From: Blastococcus sp.
GTDB lineage: Bacteria; Actinomycetota; Actinomycetes; Mycobacteriales; Geodermatophilaceae
Direction of reading: 5' to 3'
NCBI GenBank assembly: GCA_025963345.1
Contig: JAOPUS010000195.1
Coordinates: 1 to 14,227, forward strand
DNA: 14,227 nucleotides
Shown here: piece by piece, positions 7,264 to 12,796 of the stretch
Layout: each line of letters starts with the position of its first letter
Position numbering within the stretch: the stretch's first letter is position 1
Translations under genes and position numbers: made by a program
The notes under the pieces: generated by a model
The model's database searches: none
What the model saw: only the letters and a program-made list of their open reading frames with translations
What the model was told of the DNA's origin: nothing

Positions 7264-7817
7264 CAGTCCACCCCCGCACGCTCGGTGCCGGTGCGGACGA
7301 GGGCCGCGCCGTCGATCCGGTAGGTGTTCATCCAGGACAGCCCCGGCGTGTAGACGTGCACGCTGACCGCCGGCTCGCTCTGGGTGTTCGTCACCGTGTG
7401 CACGTAGTGCGGGCCGAAGTGCCGCACCCGGCCGGTGGTGAGGTCGGCGGTGGACTCGTGGACGCCGGTGCGCCCGGCCGCGACGACCCGTTCGGTGAGG
7501 GTGCCCCGCACGACGGTGAAGGCGCCGGCCGACGTGCCGTGGTCGTGCAGCGGCGTGCCCTGGTCGGGCAGCCAGGAGAGCAGCCAGACCTGCGCGTCGG
7601 CGAGGTCGGCGTGCAGGGACGGGTCGAGCACCGCGGCCGCGTCGGCGGCGGGCAGCAGGTGCGTCCACCGGCCGGCCGACCGGTACCGCACGCGGTGGAG
7701 CCAGTGCGGGGCCGCGGCGCCGAGGGCCGCGGCCAGGCCGGCCGCGCCGGTGCGGCGGACGGTGGCGTCGGAGGGGGATCGGCCGAGGACGGGGGAGGAC
7801 AGGAGGGTGCTGGTCAT
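7260..7817 (-). CDS. Cysteine dioxygenase, type I cupin
   Basis: Non-haem iron enzyme that oxidises L-cysteine to cysteine sulfinate with O2. The 185-residue length suits bacterial type I enzymes. The iron ligands are visible as H91 and H93 in TPLHDHGTSAGAF and H140 in GPHYVHTVTNTQ. The position of the mammalian Cys-Tyr crosslink cysteine is a glycine (G98), as usual in bacteria, and VHVYTPGLSWMNTY (153-166) retains the tyrosine. The ATG at 7817 lacks a good Shine-Dalgarno. Upstream, 101 bases separate it from the stop of a leader peptide, so expression probably depends on translation or attenuation of that leader. A 4-base overlap with the rhodanese gene makes the two an operon. A related thiol dioxygenase acting on another thiol is possible but less likely. 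Confidence 0.88.
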   Translation of the reverse strand: MTSTLLSSPVLGRSPSDATVRRTGAAGLAAALGAAAPHWLHRVRYRSAGRWTHLLPAADAAAVLDPSLHADLADAQVWLLSWLPDQGTPLHDHGTSAGAFTVVRGTLTERVVAAGRTGVHESTADLTTGRVRHFGPHYVHTVTNTQSEPAVSVHVYTPGLSWMNTYRIDGAALVRTGTERAGVDW

Positions 7818-7918
7818 GGGTGTTCCCGGGGGGTGCGGCGCGTTCGGCAGGCCACTGCAGCGGGACTCGCAGGCGACGTGGCGCGGGGACGCGGAAGGAG
7901 AGGTGGCAGCGAGGTCGG

Positions 7919-7999
7919 TCAGCGGGCCGGACAGAGCGCGCTGGCGACCCGTCCGAGATCGACAGCGGCCCGGCGGTAGAGCTCGGACGCGGCAGCCAT
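7919..7999 (-). CDS. Leader peptide of the actinobacterial sulfur-gene type (26 residues)
   Basis: A short ORF encodes MAAASELYRRAAV followed by DLGRVASALCPAR. Short peptides with an RR..VDLxRVxSAxC pattern are recurrently seen upstream of sulfur-metabolism genes in actinobacteria and are annotated as putative leader peptides; this is recalled family knowledge. The single Cys is residue 23, three residues before the end, where ribosome stalling at low cysteinyl-tRNA could act. It lies 101 bases upstream of cysteine dioxygenase in the same direction. Third codon positions are G/C-rich as in real genes. The ATG follows a possible -10 hexamer (8011-8006) by 6 bases, so the transcript may be leaderless. 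No single convincing terminator or anti-terminator pair is seen between leader and gene, so the mechanism stays open. Confidence 0.75.
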   Translation of the reverse strand: MAAASELYRRAAVDLGRVASALCPAR

Positions 8000-8005
8000 G
8001 ACCTG

Positions 8006-8035
8006 ATGTGACCAGGACGGGCATATCCCTGTCAA
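8006..8035 (-). promoter_or_regulatory. Probable promoter of the leader peptide-CDO-rhodanese transcript
   Basis: On the minus strand TTGACA (8035-8030) is a perfect -35 box. The -10 is poor: TCACAT (8011-8006) at an 18-base spacing is the best candidate. It would place the transcript start at the A of the leader ATG (7999). Confidence 0.45.
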
Positions 8036-8054
8036 GTCCATCGGATTGGTAGGG
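8027..8054. promoter_or_regulatory. 28-bp imperfect palindrome between divergent sulfur genes, candidate operator
   Basis: The half-sites CCCTGTCAAGTCCA and, on the other strand, CCCTACCAATCCGA match at 9 of 14 positions, including CCCT and CAA. The palindrome covers the -35 of the leftward promoter and most of the -10 (TAGGGT) of the rightward one. A single dimeric regulator bound here could block or control both. The regulator is not in this window and I cannot name it from the site. Confidence 0.55.
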
Positions 8055-8055
8055 T
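8050..8055 (+). promoter_or_regulatory. Possible -10 element of a rightward promoter toward the carbonic anhydrase gene
   Basis: TAGGGT fits the actinobacterial TANNNT -10 pattern. The first purine downstream, G8060, is also the G of a GTG codon. There is no good -35, so the promoter would need an activator or rely on the -10 alone. Confidence 0.35.
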
Positions 8056-8059
8056 TTTT

Positions 8060-8191
8060 GTGTCGCGGCCGGTGCAGGGCGGCCGCGGGGACGCCGGACC
8101 GCACGGGGACGGCGATGACCGAGGGGATGGGCGACGGTGCTGCAGCTGCCCCGGCCCGACCGCGAGGGCTTCTGGCCCGGCCGCCGGGTAG
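8060..8191 (+). CDS. Speculative Cys-rich leader ORF upstream of carbonic anhydrase (43 codons)
   Basis: From the GTG at 8060, five bases after TAGGGT, a frame stays open to TAG at 8189-8191. It contains Cys-Cys-Ser-Cys at codons 27-30 (GRRCCSCPGP). Most third positions are G or C. Cys-rich leader ORFs are reported upstream of sulfur genes in mycobacteria, which is why this is listed. The composition (Gly, Arg, Pro, Asp) is also what random GC-rich DNA encodes, so chance is quite possible. Confidence 0.2.
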   Translation: MSRPVQGGRGDAGPHGDGDDRGDGRRCCSCPGPTARASGPAAG

Positions 8192-8350
8192 ACGCCTTCG
8201 ACGGACTCTGTCCAAGGGCCGCTCCGTCGTTCCCTCCTGAGTAGTCGCAGCCGCCCGCGCCCGGGGGCGAGGCGGCGGGGAGAGCGAATCGACGGCGGTG
8301 CGGCCCGCGGGACCGTCCCTCCACCCACCCGTCTTCGCAGGAGTACATCC
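8192..8350 (+). other. Leader region of the carbonic anhydrase gene, no assigned gene
   Basis: No recognisable gene lies between the divergent promoter region and the carbonic anhydrase start. A GC-rich hairpin is visible, with GCCGCC (8250-8255) pairing with GGCGGC (8271-8276) around an inner CGCCC/GGGCG. An overlapping frame from GTG 8137 to TAG 8242 has notable G/C bias at third positions in its first 25 codons (LPRPDREGFWPGRRVDAFDG), but I cannot match it to a family. No known riboswitch consensus was recognised. Confidence 0.4.
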
Positions 8351-8839
8351 GTGTCCGTCACCGACGAACTGCTCGCCAACAACGCCCGGTACGCCGAGTC
8401 CTTCACCGGCCCGCTGCCGCTGCCGCCGTCCAAGCACATCGCCGTCCTGGCCTGCATGGACGCGCGCCTCGACGTCTATCGCGTCCTCGGTCTGGCAGAG
8501 GGGGAGTCGCACGTGATCCGCAACGCCGGGGGCGTCGTGACCGACGACGCGATCCGGTCCCTCGCCATCAGCCAGCGGCTGCTCGGTACGAAGGAGATCG
8601 TCCTCATCCACCACACCGACTGCGGCATGCTGACCTTCACCGATGAGGAGTTCCGCTCCTCGATCGAGCAGGAGGTCGGGAGCCGGCCGGCCTGGCACTC
8701 GGAGGCGTTCCCCGAGGTCGAGGCCGACGTGAAGGCCTCGATCCAGCGGATCCGGGACAGCGCGTTCATCCCGGACAGGAGCAGTGTCCGGGGCTTCGTG
8801 TTCGACGTCGCCACCGGACGGCTCACCGAAATCTCCTGA
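8351..8839 (+). CDS. Small beta-carbonic anhydrase (Rv1284-like)
   Basis: Zinc enzyme that interconverts CO2 and bicarbonate in the cytosol. The 162 residues closely follow my recollection of Mycobacterium tuberculosis Rv1284. Zinc ligands are Cys35 in LACMDARLDVYR, His88 and Cys91 in HHTDCGMLTFTD; Asp37 and Arg39 form the usual gating dyad. VIRNAGGVVTDDAIRSLAIS (55-74) and the terminal RGFVFDVATGRLTEIS are family signatures. AGGAG lies 7 bases before the GTG start. It diverges from the cysteine dioxygenase operon. In M. tuberculosis the homologue sits beside cysDN sulfate-assimilation genes, so a link to sulfur metabolism is supported by context, though not proved. Confidence 0.93.
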   Translation: MSVTDELLANNARYAESFTGPLPLPPSKHIAVLACMDARLDVYRVLGLAEGESHVIRNAGGVVTDDAIRSLAISQRLLGTKEIVLIHHTDCGMLTFTDEEFRSSIEQEVGSRPAWHSEAFPEVEADVKASIQRIRDSAFIPDRSSVRGFVFDVATGRLTEIS

Positions 8840-8845
8840 GTCCTG

Positions 8846-8884
8846 CGCCGTCCCGGCTGGAGCACACCACCGGCCGGGACGGCG
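8846..8884. terminator. Terminator hairpin after carbonic anhydrase
   Basis: CGCCGTCCCGGC (8846-8857) pairs perfectly with 8873-8884, giving a 12-bp stem and a 15-base loop. It begins 7 bases after the stop codon. There is no U-tract. Confidence 0.75.
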
Positions 8885-8913
8885 GACACGGCGTCAGTCG
8901 GGGAGACCGCCGC

Positions 8914-9485
8914 GCCCTTCTCGGCGAGCAGGATGCTCATGCCCCGGTGCGGCGGGTCGGCCTGCGGATCGGTCTTGCACAACAGCGCGATCAGCCCGGC
9001 CCGGCGCGCATTGGTGATCCAGGTCTTCGACCCGTCGACCACCTACTCGTCGCCGAAGGCCCGCGCGGTGGTGCGCATCGCCTGCAGGTCGGGGCCGCCG
9101 CCGGGCTCGGTGAGCGCCATCGTGGCGCGGAGCTCGCCGGTGGCCAGCCGGGGCAGGTACCGCTCGCGCTGCGCGTGCGTGCCGTAGGTGGCGATGAGGG
9201 CGCAGACGACGCTGTGTCCGCCCATCGAACCGGCCACGCTCATCCAGCCGCGGGCGAGCTCCTCGGTGACGAGGGCGAAGCAGGCCGTGGAGACCTGGAC
9301 CCCGCCGTAGGGCGGGGGCACGACAGGCCGAAGACCCCGAGCTGCTTCATCTGCTCGATGAGCGCCTCGGGGTAGGTGTTCGCGTGCTCGAGCTCGCGAA
9401 CGACGGGCCGGACCTCGCTGTCGACGAAGTCGCGGACCAGCCGGACGATCTCGCGCTCCTCAGTGGACAGCTGCGACGTGCTCAT
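8914..9485 (-). pseudogene. Acyl-CoA dehydrogenase, N-terminal half only, with frameshift and nonsense codon
   Basis: The ATG at 9485 with GAAGAGG 5 bases upstream starts MSTSQLSTEEREIVRLVRDF, then EALIEQMKQLGVFGLS. A one-base loss near 9322 shifts to VPPPYGGVQVSTACFALVTE, then GELRATMALTEPGGGPDLQA, the FAD-contacting strand motif. At 9043-9045 an in-frame TAG replaces what is normally Tyr (DEYVVDGSKTW in relatives). The same frame continues VVDGSKTWITNARRAGLI and HRGMSILLAEKG and then family similarity ends near 8914. The C-terminal half with the catalytic Glu is absent. It diverges from the CoA-metabolism genes 9562-12755, with which it probably once worked. Confidence 0.88.
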
Positions 9486-9549
9486 CGGGCCTCTTCCTCC
9501 CTGCCGTCGGGCCACCGCGGCTGTCGTGATCATCATCGCCGCCCGTTGC

Positions 9550-9555
9550 TAGGGT
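9550..9555 (+). promoter_or_regulatory. Probable -10 of a leaderless promoter for the CaiB/BaiF gene
   Basis: TAGGGT ends 6 bases before the GTG start at 9562. This is the spacing expected when transcription begins at the start codon itself. No convincing Shine-Dalgarno is present. Confidence 0.45.
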
Positions 9556-9561
9556 GCGCGC

Positions 9562-10725
9562 GTGCAGCCACCGTCCGGCCCGCTGACCGGGATCCGCGTC
9601 GTCGAGCTGTCGGGGCTGGGGCCTGCTCCCTATGCCTGCATGCTGCTGGCCGAGCTGGGCGCGGACGTGATCCGGGTGGGCCGTCCGGGCGGTGGCGGAC
9701 ACCTGATCAGCCCCGAGATCGACAACCTCAACCGGAGTCGGCCCAGCGTCGCCGTCGACCTGAAGAGCCCCGACGGCCGGGAGGTCCTCCTGCGCCTGCT
9801 GGACCGGGCCGACGTGCTGGTGGAAGGGAACCGGCCCGGGGTGGTGGAGCGGCTCGGTGTCGGCCCCGAGGACGCGCTCGCGCGCAATCCGCGGCTGGTC
9901 TACGCGCGGATGACCGGCTGGGGGCAGCACGGTCCGCTGGCCGCCCGCGCCGGTCACGACATCAACTACCTCGGCCTGACCGGCGCCCTGCACGCCATCG
10001 GGACGGCGGACAAGCCGGTCGTGCCGCTGAACATCGGCGCCGACTTCGGCGGCGGGTCGCTGTTCCTCGTCGTCGGGATCCTCGCCGCGCTGCTGGAGCG
10101 GGCAGGCAGCGGTCAGGGGCAGGTGGTCGACGCGGCGATGGTCGACGGGGCGAGCTCGCTGGTCACCATGATCTACGGGATGCTCGGGGGCGGGCTGTGG
10201 CAGGACCGGCGCGCGGCCAATCTCCTCGACGGCGGGGCGCCGTTCTACGACACCTACACCTGCGCCGACGGCAGGCATGTCGCCGTCGGCGCGCTGGAGC
10301 CCCAGTTCTACGCCGCCCTGCTCGAGGGCACCGGCCTCACCGGCGCCCTGGCCGGCGGGCAGTACGACGTCGCGCAGTGGCCCGAGCACCGGCGGCGCTT
10401 CGCCGAGGTGTTCGCCTCGCGGACCCGCGACGAGTGGGCGGCCGCCTTCGCCGGCACCGATGCCTGTGTCACCCCGATCCTGAGCCTGCGCGAGGCCCCG
10501 GCCGACCCGCACCTCGTGGCGCGCGGGACGTTCGTCGAACTGGACGGGGTGACGCAGCCCGGTCCCGCGCCGCGGTTCTCCCGCACGCCCGGCGCCGTCC
10601 GCGGCGGTCAGCGGCTGCCGGGTGCCGACACCCGCGAGGTGTTGTCGGAGTGGGGCTTCGCCGACGACGAGGTGGAGCGGCTGCTGACTGGCGGTGCGGT
10701 CGCGGAGGCCCCGCCGGAGCGTTGA
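9562..10725 (+). CDS. CaiB/BaiF family protein, alpha-methylacyl-CoA racemase type
   Basis: 387-residue class III CoA-transferase-fold enzyme. The N-terminus LTGIRVVELSGLGPAPYACM (about 8-27) and LGADVIRVGRPGGG are typical. The racemase catalytic set of M. tuberculosis MCR (His126, Asp156, Glu241) appears to correspond to His132 in GHDINYLGLTGALHAIG, Asp161 in NIGADFGGGS and Glu246 in VGALEPQFY. This favours epimerisation of 2-methylacyl-CoA esters, needed before beta-oxidation of branched or sterol-derived chains, over CoA transfer; true transferases carry a catalytic Asp at another position. The gene leads the row with enoyl-CoA hydratase and thiolase, with 52 bases to the next start. Start is GTG, probably leaderless. 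Confidence 0.88.
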   Translation: MQPPSGPLTGIRVVELSGLGPAPYACMLLAELGADVIRVGRPGGGGHLISPEIDNLNRSRPSVAVDLKSPDGREVLLRLLDRADVLVEGNRPGVVERLGVGPEDALARNPRLVYARMTGWGQHGPLAARAGHDINYLGLTGALHAIGTADKPVVPLNIGADFGGGSLFLVVGILAALLERAGSGQGQVVDAAMVDGASSLVTMIYGMLGGGLWQDRRAANLLDGGAPFYDTYTCADGRHVAVGALEPQFYAALLEGTGLTGALAGGQYDVAQWPEHRRRFAEVFASRTRDEWAAAFAGTDACVTPILSLREAPADPHLVARGTFVELDGVTQPGPAPRFSRTPGAVRGGQRLPGADTREVLSEWGFADDEVERLLTGGAVAEAPPER

Positions 10726-10777
10726 GAGCCTGGAACGAGACGGTATGACGGTGGTACCGAGCGCGAGAGGGGAACCG

Positions 10778-11542
10778 GTGGCGGACGAGGTGCTGGTGGA
10801 GGGACGCGAGGGCGTCCAGATCATCACGATCAACCGGCCGGGGGCGAAGAACGCCCTCGACCGTGCCGTGGCCGAGGGGGTGGCCGCCGCCATCGACGAG
10901 CTCGACGCCTCCGACGACCTCCGCGTGGGCGTGCTGACCGGGGCCGGGGGCACCTTCTCCTCGGGCATGGACCTCAAGGCGTTCCTGCGCGGCGAGACCC
11001 CGATGATCGGGGACCGCGGGCTCTGCGGCATCACCCGGACCCCGCCGCGCAAGCCGCTGATCGGGGCCGTCGAGGGGTGGGCGCTGGCCGGCGGGTTCGA
11101 GCTGCTGCTGGCCTGCGACCTGGTCGTGGCGTCGGAGACCGCACGCTTCGGCGTCCCCGAGGTCAAGCGCTCCCTCGTGGCCGCCGGGGGCGCCGCACTG
11201 CTGCTGCCGCAGCGGGTGCCGTTCAACCTCGCGCTGGAGATGCTGCTGACGGGCGAGCCCCTGACGGCCGTCCGCGCGGCGGAGATCGGCCTGGTCAACC
11301 GGCTCACCGCCGAGGGGCAGGCGCTGCCGGGCGCCCTGGAGCTCGCCGCCACCATCGCGGCGAACGGGCCGCTGGCGGTGGCCGCCACCAAGGCCGTCGC
11401 CCGTGGCAGTTCCGACTGGACCTTCGCGGACAGCTGGGCGGAGCAGGAGAAGCTCATCGCGCCCGTGTTCGCCAGCGAGGACGCGCGCGAGGGCGCGACC
11501 GCCTTCGCGGAGAAGCGGGCGCCGGTCTGGAAGGGCCGCTGA
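10778..11542 (+). CDS. Enoyl-CoA hydratase/isomerase (crotonase family)
   Basis: Adds water to 2-enoyl-CoA in beta-oxidation. From the GTG at 10778, with GAGAGGGG about 6 bases upstream, the product is 254 residues starting MADEVLVEGREGVQIITINR. An ATG at 10745 would add 11 residues but has a weak ribosome-binding site. The oxyanion-hole segments TFSSGMDLKAF and AVEGWALAGGFELLLACDL are present. Both glutamates used by hydratases are kept, one in GGFE and one in FGVPEVK. The end, ATAFAEKRAPVWKGR, is typical. It lies between the racemase-type gene and thiolase in one direction, supporting a small acyl-CoA degradation operon; a 3-hydroxyacyl-CoA dehydrogenase is not among the neighbours. Confidence 0.9.
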   Translation: MADEVLVEGREGVQIITINRPGAKNALDRAVAEGVAAAIDELDASDDLRVGVLTGAGGTFSSGMDLKAFLRGETPMIGDRGLCGITRTPPRKPLIGAVEGWALAGGFELLLACDLVVASETARFGVPEVKRSLVAAGGAALLLPQRVPFNLALEMLLTGEPLTAVRAAEIGLVNRLTAEGQALPGALELAATIAANGPLAVAATKAVARGSSDWTFADSWAEQEKLIAPVFASEDAREGATAFAEKRAPVWKGR

Positions 11543-11576
11543 CCGGCCACCAGGGATGCGTGGGAAGGTGGCCGGT
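11542..11576 (+). other. Intergenic hairpin between enoyl-CoA hydratase and thiolase
   Basis: ACCGGCCACC (11542-11551) pairs perfectly with GGTGGCCGGT (11567-11576) around a 15-base loop. It begins at the hydratase stop codon and ends 11 bases before the thiolase ribosome-binding site. It could weaken read-through, protect the upstream mRNA, or mark separate transcription of thiolase. Confidence 0.5.
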
Positions 11577-11600
11577 ACTGGCAATCGGAAGGGGCGGAAC

Positions 11601-12755
11601 ATGCGGGACGCAGTGATCGTGGAGGCCGTTCGGACGCCGGTCGGCAAGCGCAACGGCGGGTTGTCCGGTCTGCACCCGGCGGACCTCTCCGCGCACGTGC
11701 TCAACAGCCTCGTGCAGCGGGCGGGCGTGGACCCGGCGCTGGTCGACGACGTCATCTGGGGCTGCGTCGGCCAGGTGGGTGAGCAGACCTTCGACATCGC
11801 CCGGACGGCGGTGCTGACCGCGGGCTGGCCCGAGACCGTCACCGGCGTGACCATCGACCGCCAGTGCGGCTCTTCGCAGCAGTCGGTGCACTTCGCGGCG
11901 GCTGGGCTCGTCGCCGGGCAGTACGACGTCGTCGTCGCGGGCGGGGTCGAGTCGATGAGCCGGGTCCCCATGGGCTCGTCGATCGGCAAGGACAGCGGTG
12001 GGCCCTACTCCCAGACCTACCTCGACCGTTACGACGGAGCGTTCCCCAACCAGGGCGTCGGCGCGGAGATGATCGCCGAGAAGTGGGGTCTGTCCCGCCA
12101 GCAGCTCGACGAGTTCTCCGTCGCCTCCCACGAGAAGGCCGCCGCCGCCCGGGACGGGGGCCGGTTCGAGGCGCAGATCGCCTCCGTCACCCTGCCCGAC
12201 GGCACCGTCGTGAGCCAGGACGAGGGAATCCGGCCGGGCACGACGACCGAGGTCCTGAGTGGTCTGAAGACGGTGTTCAAGCCCGAGGGCGGAGTCATCA
12301 CCGCCGGCAACGCCTCGCAGATCTCCGACGGCTCCGCCGCGCTGCTGATGATGACCGCCGAGAAGGCGCAGGAGCTCGGGTTGACGCCGCTCGCCCGCGT
12401 GCACACCGCCGTCCTGGCCGGTGCGGACCCGGTGATGATGCTGACCGCGCCGATCCCGGCCACCGAGAAGGCGCTGAAGAAGTCGGGCCTGCGGATCGAC
12501 GAGATCGGTGCGTTCGAGGTCAACGAGGCGTTCGCTCCTGTGCCGCTGGCCTGGCTCGCGGACCTCGGCGCGGACGCCAAGGCGCTGAACCCCAATGGCG
12601 GCGCGATCGCTCTGGGTCACCCGCTCGGCGGCTCCGGTGCCCGGCTCATGACGACGCTGCTGCACCACATGCGGGACAACGGCATCCGTTACGGGCTGCA
12701 GACCATGTGCGAGGGCGGCGGGCAGGCCAACGCCACCATCCTCGAGCTGCTCTGA
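11601..12755 (+). CDS. Thiolase family acetyl-CoA acetyltransferase
   Basis: 384 residues, normal for thiolase II enzymes, which cleave 3-ketoacyl-CoA or condense two acetyl-CoA units. The start MRDAVIVEAVRTPVGKRNGG is canonical and GGAAGGGG lies 6 bases before the ATG. The acyl-accepting Cys89 is in TIDRQCGSSQQS, the catalytic His340 in ALGHPLGGSGARL, and Cys370 in TMCEGGGQANA. FEVNEAFAPV carries the conserved Asn. All active-site residues are present. As the last gene of the racemase-hydratase-thiolase row it would perform the cleavage step. A strong hairpin follows 6 bases after its stop. Confidence 0.93.
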   Translation: MRDAVIVEAVRTPVGKRNGGLSGLHPADLSAHVLNSLVQRAGVDPALVDDVIWGCVGQVGEQTFDIARTAVLTAGWPETVTGVTIDRQCGSSQQSVHFAAAGLVAGQYDVVVAGGVESMSRVPMGSSIGKDSGGPYSQTYLDRYDGAFPNQGVGAEMIAEKWGLSRQQLDEFSVASHEKAAAARDGGRFEAQIASVTLPDGTVVSQDEGIRPGTTTEVLSGLKTVFKPEGGVITAGNASQISDGSAALLMMTAEKAQELGLTPLARVHTAVLAGADPVMMLTAPIPATEKALKKSGLRIDEIGAFEVNEAFAPVPLAWLADLGADAKALNPNGGAIALGHPLGGSGARLMTTLLHHMRDNGIRYGLQTMCEGGGQANATILELL

Positions 12756-12761
12756 GCTCCT

Positions 12762-12796
12762 GCACCTGACCGCGGCGGTGCGCCGCGGTCAGGTGC
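12762..12796. terminator. Bidirectional terminator between thiolase and alpha/beta hydrolase
   Basis: GCACCTGACCGCGGC (12762-12776) pairs perfectly with 12782-12796, a 15-bp stem with a 5-base loop. The convergent hydrolase stop codon (12789-12791) lies inside the right arm, so the hairpin overlaps its coding end by 8 bases. Confidence 0.82.

Noticed and set aside
7818..8348. Upstream extension of the cysteine dioxygenase frame to 8348
   Set aside because: The extension crosses the leader peptide, the promoter palindrome and the other strand's leader region; similarity to the enzyme family begins only near the ATG at 7817.
9460..11550. 696-codon open frame on the minus strand
   Set aside because: It lies opposite the CaiB/BaiF and enoyl-CoA hydratase genes, which have complete family motifs; the minus frame has none.
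10469..12668. Two further long minus-strand frames
   Set aside because: They are shadows of the hydratase and thiolase genes with low-complexity products.
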